Assembly: GCA_015478675.1 (NCBI GenBank)
Contig: JADMIH010000069.1
Location: 1 to 18,254 of the forward strand
DNA: 18,254 bases
Source of the DNA: Chloroflexota bacterium
Lineage (GTDB): Bacteria; Chloroflexota; Chloroflexia; QHBQ01; JADMIH01
Direction of reading: 5' to 3'
Position 1 is the stretch's first letter; each line of letters opens with the position of its first letter. A model generated the notes under the pieces. It worked only from the letters and a program-made list of their open reading frames with translations, was not told where the DNA came from and searched no databases. Shown piece by piece: positions 7,000-14,686 of the stretch. Position numbers and translations under genes: made by a program.

Positions 7000-7785
7000 T
7001 CAGAGCCGTCTCTGTTGAAGCAAGTCGGCCAGCGCGCCGATTGCCTGTACAGCCTCGCTCTGCGGAACAAAATCCACTGGCGCGACCCCGCTCTGCTCCG
7101 CCTCTATGACTGCCTCATCATAAGGGATAGAGGCTAGCAGCTCCAGGTCGTGGCTGCGACAATATTGCTCTACAGCTTCCCTGTCGTGGGTTGTGCGGAT
7201 ACTGTTCGCAACTACTGAAAGCTGGGGAATGTGCAGTTGAGCCGCGAGGTCACGGATGCGCACACCTGCTTCTAACGCTCTGTAGTATGGCTCAACCACG
7301 ATAAGCAATACGTCTACATGTTCGACAGTGCCCCGCCCCAGGTGCTCAAGCCCCGCTTCCATGTCAAGCAGCGTAACGTCGGCTACCCTCTCGCCACCTG
7401 AGAGCAGGTGGTCGGTTATACCTCGTGCCACTGCGTGCGCTTCGCAGCGACATCCGATGCTGGCCCGCAGCACCTGGCCCATAACCAGCAGCCGCACCCC
7501 ATCAGGCGCGTGCATGCCGTACCTGGCTATGAGCTCCTCTACAGGCTTGTGCAGATGCACATGGGCCTCACCATCTTCGTCGTCTACCCATTCGGTCAGG
7601 CCCTGGGGCACCTCAGGTGCTGCTGCTGCTTGTTCCCTCGGGATTCCCAGCGCAAGGGCAAGGTTGGGGTTAGAATCGGCGTCGAGCGCCAGCACGCGCT
7701 TGCCTCTCTGTGCAATCACACGTGAGAGCGTGCCCGCGATAGTTGTTTTACCGACGCCACCTTTACCTGCTATAGCTATCCTCAT
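7000..7785 (-). CDS. cooC: CooC-type nickel-insertion ATPase (CxC form)
   Basis: 261-residue MinD/ParA-class ATPase of the CooC family, which uses ATP-driven dimerisation to load nickel into CO dehydrogenase and related sites. The deviant Walker A (GKGGVGKTT) is at residues 7-15, the D-A-D-S-N-P-N-L switch at 35-42, and the family C112-R-C114 nickel-binding motif follows G111. The D-M-E-A-G-L-E-H-L-G-R-G-T block is diagnostic for CooC. The ATG at 7785 is preferred over a start 117 nt upstream because the conserved N-terminus begins there and GGGGAG precedes it. No CO dehydrogenase is in the window, so the client may be the hydrogenase or an enzyme encoded elsewhere. It aligns without a gap around the motif with the gene at 16641-17435. 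Confidence 0.9.
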   Translation of the reverse strand: MRIAIAGKGGVGKTTIAGTLSRVIAQRGKRVLALDADSNPNLALALGIPREQAAAAPEVPQGLTEWVDDEDGEAHVHLHKPVEELIARYGMHAPDGVRLLVMGQVLRASIGCRCEAHAVARGITDHLLSGGERVADVTLLDMEAGLEHLGRGTVEHVDVLLIVVEPYYRALEAGVRIRDLAAQLHIPQLSVVANSIRTTHDREAVEQYCRSHDLELLASIPYDEAVIEAEQSGVAPVDFVPQSEAVQAIGALADLLQQRRL

Positions 7786-7946
7786 TATTCTCCCCTGTCC
7801 TCTCGCCACCGACGCGTTACAGTAATCCTCTGTCTTGTCTTCTGTGGCCGCACCTTGCCGCGCCTTACACCGGCAAGCAACCGCAGCTATATAGCATACC
7901 ATACGATTAGCGACTGTTCTACCCGCGAGCGGTTTCGGCCTATCCT

Positions 7947-8264
7947 CTAGCTTCTCGAATTGCTGTCATCGGCGCTACAGGCGCAGCCCGCGCAGGCACA
8001 TCGCCCCTCGAAAAGAGAGCGTTCCAGCCGTAGCACACGCTGTAGCAACTCACGTTCTCGCCCTTCGAAGCTCTCAATGATCTGGGGAAGCTCCAAAGCA
8101 AGGACGATCAGGTGCTCAACTGTGGGCGCTTCTGTGCCGTTCTCCCAGAACGAAATAGTGCCCTGACTGACCCCCAGGCGCATACCGAGGTCGCCTTGCG
8201 TCAGCCCGCGCTCGATCCTGGCTGTCCTGATTGCCTGAGCTGTATGATAACTGGTCGCTCCCAA
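7947..8264 (-). CDS. XRE-family regulator with a CxCxxCxC tail
   Basis: 105-residue DNA-binding protein. A lambda-repressor-like helix-turn-helix spans about residues 9-62 (A-I-R-T-A-R-I-E-R-G-L-T-Q-G-D-L-G, then G-V-S-Q-G-T-I-S-F-W-E-N-G). The C-terminus holds C89-A-C91-A-G-C94-A-C96, a likely metal or redox site. The TTG at 8264 is preferred because GAGGAA lies seven bases before it and the codon follows the upstream stop (8266-8268) after one base. An ATG at 8300 or a GTG at 8309 would instead overlap the previous gene. It could be the nickel or redox sensor of this locus and a candidate binder of the palindromes at 5311 and 6946. That link is inference. Confidence 0.8.
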   Translation of the reverse strand: MGATSYHTAQAIRTARIERGLTQGDLGMRLGVSQGTISFWENGTEAPTVEHLIVLALELPQIIESFEGRERELLQRVLRLERSLFEGRCACAGCACSADDSNSRS

Positions 8265-8265
8265 G

Positions 8266-8586
8266 CTACAGTTCCTCTTTTCCCTGCCCCTCGCCGTCAT
8301 TGTCCGCACAATCGCACGCTTGCTGTGCGTTCAGCAAGCGCACCATGACCGATATGACCAGGGCTTCTGCCTCTTTGATAATGGCCTGCGCTTCGGGTGG
8401 TTGGGCGGCCCAGCCGTCCATCAGCTTCACGTCCGCCAGGTACGAGGCTGCTATCATGAGGCGGCCCGGCAGCACTCCCATCTCCCGCTCGTAGTAATCT
8501 ATCAGCGGCGCTATCTCTGCCAGGGTAACTTCCGCTGAAGCGCCGACCCCCTGCCCGAAGATAGCAACGTCCCGGTATGCTTCCAT
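8266..8586 (-). CDS. Small helical protein of unknown function
   Basis: 106 residues, predicted mostly helical, soluble, with an acidic C-terminal tail that includes A-C-D-C-A-D. I recognise no family. It lies between the maturation endopeptidase and the XRE regulator, tightly spaced on both sides (35 nt and 1 nt), so it belongs to the hydrogenase operon. GGGGAG before the ATG supports the start. The leader carries a short direct repeat (GGAGTTACC twice). It may be an accessory factor of hydrogenase maturation. Confidence 0.75.
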   Translation of the reverse strand: MEAYRDVAIFGQGVGASAEVTLAEIAPLIDYYEREMGVLPGRLMIAASYLADVKLMDGWAAQPPEAQAIIKEAEALVISVMVRLLNAQQACDCADNDGEGQGKEEL

Positions 8587-8621
8587 AGGTAACTCCCCGG
8601 TAACTCCAAACTGACCACCAG

Positions 8622-9203
8622 CTAACTACCTGTGTGCTTCTCACACCCCGCTGGCGTGGGCGCAGACGCGAGGAGGCGGACTTCCCGCACCAGCCGCTCG
8701 ACACTCGGCTCCACTGCTGCCGCTACCGGCTCGCTCAGGCCGATCTCAAACTCGTCTATATGGTGTGGCTGGCAGCCGAATATGTAGACTAGAGGAGGCA
8801 GCACGCCCAGGCTCTTTGCCAGCACGAAAGCCCGCGACGGTGTTGCCAGGTGTATATCTGCCATCAACTCCTGCTGGTGCTCAAGAGGCATGTCGATGAG
8901 GTTGGGCACCTCCGCTTCTAATAAGTAAGTCGTGCCGGGTTCTCCGCCGCGATCTACAGCATCTACAACAACCAGTGCATCGTAACCTGCAAACAACTCC
9001 TGCACCATGCTCATCCCACCTATGCCCACCTCCATCACGGTGACGCTGGGTGGCACATCTGCGCGCATGAGCCGTTGCGCAACTTCGACGCCGAAGCCGT
9101 CATCGCCCTGTAGCACATTCCCCACGCCTACAACCAGCACGCGACGCGGCGCAGTAACCTCTGGAGCCGTGACCGCTTCTTCTTCTACAGCTTCTACAGG
9201 CAC
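8622..9203 (-). CDS. [NiFe]-hydrogenase maturation endopeptidase (HycI/HupD family)
   Basis: 193-residue protease that removes the C-terminal tail of the large subunit once nickel is in place. The glycine-rich start V-V-G-V-G-N-V-L-Q-G-D-D-G-F-G (25-38) and the V-V-V-D-A-V-D-R-G-G-E-P-G strand (78-90) are family hallmarks. The expected nickel-sensing ligands are D35, D81 or D84, and a His in the 109-118 region. The first 20 residues are an acidic extension ahead of the conserved core. The start is a GTG six bases after the stop of the NifU-Rieske gene, so they are coupled. The substrate is most likely the large subunit at 11409-13286, which keeps a 23-residue tail after its last His ligand. 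Confidence 0.9.
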   Translation of the reverse strand: MPVEAVEEEAVTAPEVTAPRRVLVVGVGNVLQGDDGFGVEVAQRLMRADVPPSVTVMEVGIGGMSMVQELFAGYDALVVVDAVDRGGEPGTTYLLEAEVPNLIDMPLEHQQELMADIHLATPSRAFVLAKSLGVLPPLVYIFGCQPHHIDEFEIGLSEPVAAAVEPSVERLVREVRLLASAPTPAGCEKHTGS

Positions 9204-9209
9204 AGCAGC

Positions 9210-10142
9210 TTATCCTAACGCCACCGGCTCGACGTTGAGGGCGAGTTGAATTGTGCCATCGCGCACAGCTACCGGGATCACCTGCAACCTGCCTTCTCCC
9301 TTATCGACGCGCCGCCCCGTGCGTGCGTCAAAGGCGCAGTTGTGCCAGGGACAAACCAGCACCGTGCCGTTGAGCACCCCCTCATCGAGCGGCAGGTTGG
9401 AGCCTGGGCACTCGTTGCCGTAAGCATATACCTCGCCTCCTACGTTGCACAGCAGGATGCGTTTTCCATCTACTTGCACAGCCCTCATCGACTGGGGAGG
9501 CAATGCTTCGATATAGCCGACGGTTGTGAAGACCGGGCGATTGAGCGTTCTTGCCTCCGCCCCGACCTGCTGCAAAGGGATGAAGCTAGCGGGTAACTTT
9601 CTTTGCGCCACGTCTACAGGCTCATGGACCTCGATACTCTGGAAACCCGGAAAGCCCTCTTGCAGTGCTGCCTCGATACCGCGCTTCAGCGTCATCGCGG
9701 AGCCTGCACAGCCCTGGCAGGCCCCGCTGAGGCGTATATGTACCACGCCGTCCACCACGTCGAGGATCTCTACAGCACCGCCATGGGACTGGATGTAGGG
9801 CCGAACTCCCTCAAGCGCCAGTTCGGCTTGCTCTCGCGGCTCTGGCTCTCCGGGCCCCAGGTCGTAGAGTTGGAGAAGCATATCAATCGCAGGGTCGCCT
9901 AGCGCTTTTTCGAGCACTGCCGGGCTACCCGTCCAGAGTAGCTCCACCAGGCGGTACACGCCGTCGCGGTGGAGTGCGTCTATCAGGCTGAGCATCTCAA
10001 GAGCGTCGCTACGCACCGCTTCTATCGGGTGCTGCTCAAAACTCTGCACCAGGGCGTCCAACCGCAGAGCGATCTGTGAAAGGCTCTCCTGGGAGGTCTG
10101 AGAGGTAATCTCTGTTGTACCGTTTTCCATGGATCTGCTCAT
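9210..10142 (-). CDS. NifU-like/Rieske-like fusion protein of hydrogenase operons
   Basis: 310 residues in three parts: a helical N-terminal region (about 15-110), a NifU C-terminal-type domain (about 105-170) with C142-Q-G-C145 after a G-G-A-V-E-I-L segment, and a C-terminal Rieske-like domain (about 205-305). The NifU motif is the kind that holds a transient [4Fe-4S] cluster for delivery. The Rieske part keeps C264-P-W-H267, but the first pair is C245-P-G247, so one His ligand is missing and a standard [2Fe-2S] cluster is unlikely. Similar fusions accompany group 1h hydrogenases, and a role in cluster assembly or electron transfer is inferred. The ATG at 10142 has AGGTGG six bases upstream. 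Confidence 0.85.
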   Translation of the reverse strand: MSRSMENGTTEITSQTSQESLSQIALRLDALVQSFEQHPIEAVRSDALEMLSLIDALHRDGVYRLVELLWTGSPAVLEKALGDPAIDMLLQLYDLGPGEPEPREQAELALEGVRPYIQSHGGAVEILDVVDGVVHIRLSGACQGCAGSAMTLKRGIEAALQEGFPGFQSIEVHEPVDVAQRKLPASFIPLQQVGAEARTLNRPVFTTVGYIEALPPQSMRAVQVDGKRILLCNVGGEVYAYGNECPGSNLPLDEGVLNGTVLVCPWHNCAFDARTGRRVDKGEGRLQVIPVAVRDGTIQLALNVEPVALG

Positions 10143-10147
10143 TTAGC

Positions 10148-10162
10148 CACCTGATCTAGGTG
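10148..10162 (-). promoter_or_regulatory. Hairpin covering the ribosome-binding site of the NifU-Rieske gene
   Basis: CACCT and AGGTG form a 5-bp stem with a 5-nt loop, and the 3' arm on the minus strand is the AGGTGG ribosome-binding site itself. Folding would hide the site. The 129-nt gap 10143-10271 is the largest break inside this part of the operon, so local translational control or a separate promoter is possible. I see no clear promoter boxes. Confidence 0.35.
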
Positions 10163-10271
10163 AATAGCTCTTCGACCGCCATATACCAGCCTGGCAGAGC
10201 GGGTTCAGCTTCAGCCGTCTGATCTCGCCCGTATACGTCCGAATTTCCCGGGCTCTCCGCCCTATATACTT

Positions 10272-10730
10272 TCACAGCCTGACCTCAGAAGCTATGCTAC
10301 GGCAATGCACGCAGTCCTCGGGTGGAAGGTCTTTGCAGATAGGGCAGTTGGGGGGGCAGTCGCCATGGCCTTGCTTGGTAATATCCGCGAACTCGTCAGC
10401 GAAGCGGCGTGCGCCCTCCCTGGCACCGAATTCGGTGAAGGAATAGTGCGGCACGTCACCCTGGCTATGCCTTTGCAGGAAACCCGCCTTTACCATCTGC
10501 TCCAGGTGGCCGCCGATGGCCTCTTCATCGATCGCCGTGAGGAAAGTCCGCAGCTCACGCGCCGCGATTTCAGTGCCGAAGCCCTCGCCCTGGTACCAGT
10601 ACATCATTTGCAAGATCTCGTCACGCCAGAAGAGGTCCGAGAGCAGCGGCCTGCTCTCGCCTCCGTACTCTCCGCCCTCCATGTTATCTCCGGCGCTGCT
10701 GTTGTGCACTTGCTTCTCATACTCCTGCAT
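10272..10730 (-). CDS. Winged-helix-like protein with a C-terminal Cys cluster
   Basis: 152 residues. Residues 28-110 look like a winged-helix fold: F-W-R-D-E-I-L-Q-M-M-Y-W-Y, a helix pair ending in H-L-E-Q-M-V-K-A-G-F-L, then a short H-Y-S-F-T-E-F-G wing typical of small transcription factors. The C-terminus holds H122 and C125-x3-C129-x2-C132-x7-C140-x2-C143, a likely zinc or iron-sulfur site. The ATG at 10730 overlaps the stop of the gene before it (TAATG). It may be a metal- or redox-responsive regulator of the locus or an accessory factor. I cannot name a family. Confidence 0.75.
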   Translation of the reverse strand: MQEYEKQVHNSSAGDNMEGGEYGGESRPLLSDLFWRDEILQMMYWYQGEGFGTEIAARELRTFLTAIDEEAIGGHLEQMVKAGFLQRHSQGDVPHYSFTEFGAREGARRFADEFADITKQGHGDCPPNCPICKDLPPEDCVHCRSIASEVRL

Positions 10731-11416
10731 TATCTTTGCGCCTCCACGACACTACCCGCGGGAGTTTCGGGTACAGAGGCTCTATCCTGAATCTCGTTGG
10801 TGAAATTGCTGACGTCATGCACGCCAGTTGCAGCCTGCACCCCGAATGGGCTTGCTGGCAATCCGTCCAGAGGCCCCAGAGCCATCTTGCGCACAGAGGA
10901 TAAGATAGCGGGCACAGCGGCTGCTACGCGGTCGCTCAACTCTGCACCGAACTCCTCCTCACACGGCTCTACCTCTATTACAGCTACCTCAGCAGGCCAT
11001 ACCCCAAAATACTCACCTATAATCAGCAGATTATCCAGGCCGATTATGCCGGTCACCGCCTCGCATACGCGCTGCTGTATCTCGTCCGCAGCCGGCAGCG
11101 TCCCGTTCCATCTGTACGTGTAAACGGCCCCAGGCTCGCGGTTCCGGGTGACACCCGACAAGAGAATGATTCGGCTGTAGTAGCCAGGCTTCTCCTGGAG
11201 CCACTGCATGACGTGGATCGGCCCGAAGTGGATGTCGTAAATCTCCACGCCCTCCGGCCATTCCAGCTTCTGTAGGGCGGGCACGAGCGTGGGGCCAACC
11301 GAGACATCCCGCAGGAAGGGGTGCCCCACACCACCGATCAGGGTGTGCCCTCCTTGATACTCCCTACCTCCCTTATCGCACCGGTCTACCCGATCCTCTT
11401 GTGCTCTGTCAGTCAT
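10730..11416 (-). CDS. Divergent HycI-fold protein, probably not a protease
   Basis: 228 residues. The layout follows the hydrogenase endopeptidase family: a glycine strand L-I-G-G-V-G-H-P-F-L-R-D-V-S-V-G-P (27-42), a second strand L-L-S-G-V-T-R-N-R-E-P-G-A-V-Y (85-99), and an E-V-E-P ... L-S-D-R-V-A-A-A-V-P ending typical of the fold. The acidic residues used to sense nickel are replaced: the G-D-D/E-G position reads R-D-V-S, and the V-D-A strand reads L-S-G. It is therefore likely a catalytically dead or repurposed paralogue beside the intact protease at 8622-9203. It starts eight bases inside the 3' end of the large-subunit gene, so it is translationally coupled. A chaperone-like role for the large subunit is inferred. 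Confidence 0.75.
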   Translation of the reverse strand: MTDRAQEDRVDRCDKGGREYQGGHTLIGGVGHPFLRDVSVGPTLVPALQKLEWPEGVEIYDIHFGPIHVMQWLQEKPGYYSRIILLSGVTRNREPGAVYTYRWNGTLPAADEIQQRVCEAVTGIIGLDNLLIIGEYFGVWPAEVAVIEVEPCEEEFGAELSDRVAAAVPAILSSVRKMALGPLDGLPASPFGVQAATGVHDVSNFTNEIQDRASVPETPAGSVVEAQR

Positions 11417-13286
11417 CTATGCCACAGGCGCATGTATTGACCTCTCTCGTGATCACCCGGTCCGAGCCGCTCACATGAACGTGGGTGGTGCAGGGCATAC
11501 AAGGGTCAAAGCTGCGTATGGTACGCAATATATCTATGCCTTTGTATTCTGCTTCGCTGGAGAAGTTCTCAAGAATAGGAGTGTTGAGCACCGACTCCTC
11601 GTAAGGTCCCGGCTGGCCCCAGGGGTCCTTGGGGCTAGCGTTGAAGGTCGAAGGCGTCAATATCTGGTAGTTGCTGAGCGCGCCGTGATCTATAGTGGCG
11701 TGATGGGTCAGGAATCCTCGTCCCGCACCCCAGAAGCCGACGCCGATCTGCGAACCCTTGCGCGGCGTCTCAAACGGAGTATGCACCTGCGTTTTGCCTT
11801 GCTTGAGCAAGTCCATGCACACAAGCCAGTTGTCGAGGGCCACCACCGTAGTCATCACCAGGTGGTAAGCGCGGCCCCGGTTGCGCTCAAAAGCGTTCCA
11901 CACATCGGGTATATGCCACTCCATGTCCATAGCGGGGAGAGTGCTCTCCGGCACGTGCATTCGCAGGCTCGTGCCCGTAGGCTCCAGGAACCGAGTGTGG
12001 GGCAGCACACCGCCTGCCGCCGTGTTCCACAGGCGAGCCGAACATTCGGCCTCCATTACCTTGCGGTCCCAACGAGGTGACGTGGACCACGAGTACTTTT
12101 CGCGCCAGTTCTGGCCGACAGGGCGGGGCTTGGTCTCCTTATTCCACATGTGATAAGGGCTGATGGGGTTGCCCACAGGATCGGTTTGGAAGCGTGGAGT
12201 GTCCCAGTTCTCGTAGTACGAATGCTCTACGAACTCTTCGAGGCCGATATTGAGCGCCTGGAGCTTGGTGGTAACCAGCTGCCCGTCCACGATCACGCCG
12301 GGTGTAGCCCAGCGACGCTCGCCCCACTCGTTGCAGTTGGCGTAGGTGCCATCGTAGGAGAACGGATCGTCCCATATGCCGGTGTCTATCATGTTGGCGG
12401 GCCGCACGCCGGTCTTCTTGTAATCGGGGTTGGCATCGTAGAAAAAATCTACTATATCGTCCCATATACAGGCTGTTTTCTTGCAGTAATCGAACAGTTG
12501 GCGCAGATGGGTGTATACCTCGTTGAAGACGGTGAGGCTTATCGTAGTGCTCATACCACCGGGGATCACCGTTTCGGGGTGCGGGTACTTTGCGCCTATC
12601 AGCACGTATGCTTCGCGTGCGGTGCGCGTCATGGCAAGCCCCGCCAGGTACAGCGCGCCTGTGAGGGGGTTGAGATCGGTCATGATATCACCGACCGTTT
12701 TGTAGCCGTGCACCTCGGCGTGCGGCGCTGGGGTGTGCCGGGCCTTCTCCCAAACCTCTGGATTGGTCGTCTGCACTATAGCTTGCGAGTAGTCAGGCCC
12801 CGCCAGCAAGAATAGGTGCAGCGGGTTGTCGTACCAAAACTCAAGGGCCATCATCAGGTTACGCAAGGCGATGCCCAGAGGAGGCGGGGCCACGGGGAAG
12901 GCCATCTCCATACAGAGGGCCGACACCGTGGAATGCACACCGCCGCACACGCCGCAGGCCCGGCTGCTGATAAAAGCGGCATCGCGTGGATCTCGGCCTT
13001 TGAGGATGACCTCGTACCCTCGGAAAAGGGTAGCCATCGAGTTCGTCTCGATCACCCGCCGCTCTTTCAGGTCTACTACCGAGTGGAACGCAAGCGCGCC
13101 CGCCACTCGCGTAACAGGGTCGAAGTTGACCGACTTGATATGGCCATTACGCTCCAAAAGGTCTTTGATCCGGTCGGCCTGCTCGTCGAGGGACCGCGTT
13201 TCGTAGGAGTATGGATTACGCACTCCCTCTTTGAGGTATGCTTTGCCATTCGCATCAAATTCTATCGGCAGATTCTTGAAGCACAT
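11409..13286 (-). CDS. hhyL: [NiFe]-hydrogenase large subunit, group 1h
   Basis: 625-residue catalytic subunit that splits H2 at a Ni-Fe(CN)2CO site. The N-terminal L1 motif is R109-A-C111-G-V-C114-G-G-V-H118, and the C-terminal L2 motif is D594-P-C596-M-P-C599-T-T-H602. The four metal-binding Cys are all Cys, with no selenocysteine here. A 23-residue tail follows H602 and would be cut off by the endopeptidase at 8622-9203. Insertions in the middle and the tail ending T-C-A-C-G-I-D-D resemble high-affinity group 1h (formerly group 5) enzymes that consume atmospheric H2. AGGAGAGC precedes the ATG. The small subunit lies upstream at 15092-16462, separated by five small membrane-protein genes rather than being adjacent. 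Confidence 0.95.
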   Translation of the reverse strand: MCFKNLPIEFDANGKAYLKEGVRNPYSYETRSLDEQADRIKDLLERNGHIKSVNFDPVTRVAGALAFHSVVDLKERRVIETNSMATLFRGYEVILKGRDPRDAAFISSRACGVCGGVHSTVSALCMEMAFPVAPPPLGIALRNLMMALEFWYDNPLHLFLLAGPDYSQAIVQTTNPEVWEKARHTPAPHAEVHGYKTVGDIMTDLNPLTGALYLAGLAMTRTAREAYVLIGAKYPHPETVIPGGMSTTISLTVFNEVYTHLRQLFDYCKKTACIWDDIVDFFYDANPDYKKTGVRPANMIDTGIWDDPFSYDGTYANCNEWGERRWATPGVIVDGQLVTTKLQALNIGLEEFVEHSYYENWDTPRFQTDPVGNPISPYHMWNKETKPRPVGQNWREKYSWSTSPRWDRKVMEAECSARLWNTAAGGVLPHTRFLEPTGTSLRMHVPESTLPAMDMEWHIPDVWNAFERNRGRAYHLVMTTVVALDNWLVCMDLLKQGKTQVHTPFETPRKGSQIGVGFWGAGRGFLTHHATIDHGALSNYQILTPSTFNASPKDPWGQPGPYEESVLNTPILENFSSEAEYKGIDILRTIRSFDPCMPCTTHVHVSGSDRVITREVNTCACGIDD

Positions 13287-13346
13287 AAAGCTCTCCTAAC
13301 TTCCGGGTCCTCTGTTCGCTATTTCTTTACAGTAAAGAGTGACGGG

Positions 13347-13616
13347 TTAGCTCTGAACGGCTTGTATTACTTTCACAAGGTTAACGTCCACAGAAGTCAG
13401 CCCATCTCGCAACGCGACAGCTGCGCCGTTGATGGCAGTAAGGTCTTCGGCCAGAGGCGCTGTATTGTCACGGATCGCCACAAGACCGCCATCGAGCTTC
13501 GCCAGGTTGCTATTGGCGTGCAGTAGGGCCACCGCGATCTGCACTAGGTAAAACGCCACCACGCCGACGACGGCGGTGGCAACGAGGAGCGTCAATCGGG
13601 TCAGCAGCGTCTTCAC
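13347..13616 (-). CDS. Small membrane protein, fifth of an array (E)
   Basis: 89 residues: one N-terminal membrane span (about 8-30), then an amphipathic helical tail with hydrophobic residues at heptad-like spacing. The tail reads I-R-D-N-T-A-P-L-A-E-D-L-T-A-I-N and ends V-D-V-N-L-V-K-V-I-Q-A-V. It pairs best with array member C (13960-14259), with which it shares the T-x6-L/V-T-x-I/L-N and V-D-x-x-L-x-x-V spacing. It starts with GTG inside the stop of member D (GTGA overlap). A 60-nt gap with a ribosome-binding site separates it from hhyL. No known family; a membrane scaffold for the hydrogenase is inferred from context. Confidence 0.75.
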   Translation of the reverse strand: MKTLLTRLTLLVATAVVGVVAFYLVQIAVALLHANSNLAKLDGGLVAIRDNTAPLAEDLTAINGAAVALRDGLTSVDVNLVKVIQAVQS

Positions 13617-13963
13617 AGTTGGACCTCCTCTGTCTTGCCGTTTCCGGTACCGTTGCCTGAGTTGGCGCTCGGTTGCGGGACAGCAGCCGGAGCAAGGGCC
13701 GCTGCGATTGTAGCTGTATGCCCTTCAAGGGAGCCTGCTGCCGCCAGCAATCCTGTGGCCGCAGAGATCGTATCCTTGAGAGCCGCTACATTAGCGGTGT
13801 TTTCGGCTATCCTGACACCCCCATCGAGCGCCTCTGCTGTGTACCGCTCGATGTTACGTGCGGCGTCAAGCGCGCGTGACAACAGTGTTACGGCAGCAGG
13901 CACTACAGCCGCGACAGTAGCGATGAGCATACCCCACCAGATAAGAGCGATTCCACGATTCAC
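13613..13963 (-). CDS. Small membrane protein, fourth of an array (D)
   Basis: 116 residues: one membrane span (about 6-28), a helical tail, and a Gly/Asn/Thr-rich polar C-terminus (about 98-112). The tail carries I-A-E-N-T-A-N-V-A-A-L-K-D-T and L-E-G-H-T-A-T-I-A-A-A-L, which align with array members A and B. Its GTG start overlaps the stop of member C by four bases, and its own stop overlaps the start of member E, so C, D and E are translated as a coupled set. The unusual flexible C-terminal tail is absent from the other members. Confidence 0.75.
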   Translation of the reverse strand: MNRGIALIWWGMLIATVAAVVPAAVTLLSRALDAARNIERYTAEALDGGVRIAENTANVAALKDTISAATGLLAAAGSLEGHTATIAAALAPAAVPQPSANSGNGTGNGKTEEVQL

Positions 13964-14259
13964 AGGGCGCCCTCCTTCCCTTTTGACAAAGCCTGCGCCA
14001 CCGGTCCGAGATGGCCGTCAACTACCCCCAGGTTCCCCGCCAGCGTGGTTAGCCCCGCATTTAGCTGCGTTACCTGTGGAGCCAGATAGCTGGTCTCCTT
14101 ATCTATGGCGCGCACGCCATAACCGAGCCGCGCCAGGTAGCTGTTGGCAGAGCCTCCAATACTTTCCAGGGCAGAAACGATCCGGCCCAGGAAATAGACC
14201 AAAGCGCCTGCGAACGCAAGTACTTCCAGGGCTGACAGAATGGTGAGTCGAATGCGCAT
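13960..14259 (-). CDS. Small membrane protein, third of an array (C)
   Basis: 99 residues: one N-terminal membrane span (about 7-28) and a helical tail with I-D-K-E-T-S-Y-L-A-P-Q-V-T-Q-L-N and V-D-G-H-L-G-P-V-A-Q-A-L. It is most like member E and less like A, B and D. AAGGAG lies seven bases before the ATG. No Cys or heme motif is present, so it does not carry a redox cofactor by itself. Confidence 0.75.
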   Translation of the reverse strand: MRIRLTILSALEVLAFAGALVYFLGRIVSALESIGGSANSYLARLGYGVRAIDKETSYLAPQVTQLNAGLTTLAGNLGVVDGHLGPVAQALSKGKEGAL

Positions 14260-14288
14260 TGGGTAGCTCCTTGTCAGGCTTGTCAGGT

Positions 14289-14627
14289 TTATTGGGCCTC
14301 TGCCTGCTCGCCTTCGCCTACTACCACTGCCGCTTGAATGCGGCTGGTGGCCCCCGCGATCCCCTCGCTTGTCGCCACTATATTGGCGGCGACCTGGTTT
14401 GTGCGGGCCAGCATCGGTATATGGACGGTGTTGTTGGCGATCAGCTTGCCGGTTTCCCAGACTTGAGCAGCGCCGCCGTTGATCTGCTCTGCTGTGCGGG
14501 TAAGCGTATTCAGCAGCAAGGCGACTACCCCCACCACCACAGCCCCCAGCGTGAGGCTGATACCCCAGTATTTTGCTATCGCCCCGTCAAGTGCGCGCTT
14601 GTCTGCGCTCTTCTTTGCGTGCTTCAT
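14289..14627 (-). CDS. Small membrane protein, second of an array (B)
   Basis: 112 residues from the chosen ATG. A GTG 21 nt upstream is also open, but it would overlap the GGGGAGG ribosome-binding site. A basic N-terminus (K-H-A-K-K-S-A-D-K-R) precedes the membrane span (about 21-40), which predicts the tail outside the cytoplasm by the positive-inside rule. The tail reads I-A-N-N-T-V-H-I-P-M-L-A-R-T-N-Q-V-A and aligns closely with member A. A 29-nt gap leads to member C. Confidence 0.72.
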   Translation of the reverse strand: MKHAKKSADKRALDGAIAKYWGISLTLGAVVVGVVALLLNTLTRTAEQINGGAAQVWETGKLIANNTVHIPMLARTNQVAANIVATSEGIAGATSRIQAAVVVGEGEQAEAQ

Positions 14628-14686
14628 AGTAAGTTGGTTCCTCCCCACACTGGCGTCAATAGGCTCGACACTGCTGATGTCAGCTA

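Noticed and set aside
12150..12815. Long plus-strand ORF opposite hhyL
   Set aside because: It is an antisense shadow of a strongly conserved gene, without a recognisable product or ribosome-binding site.
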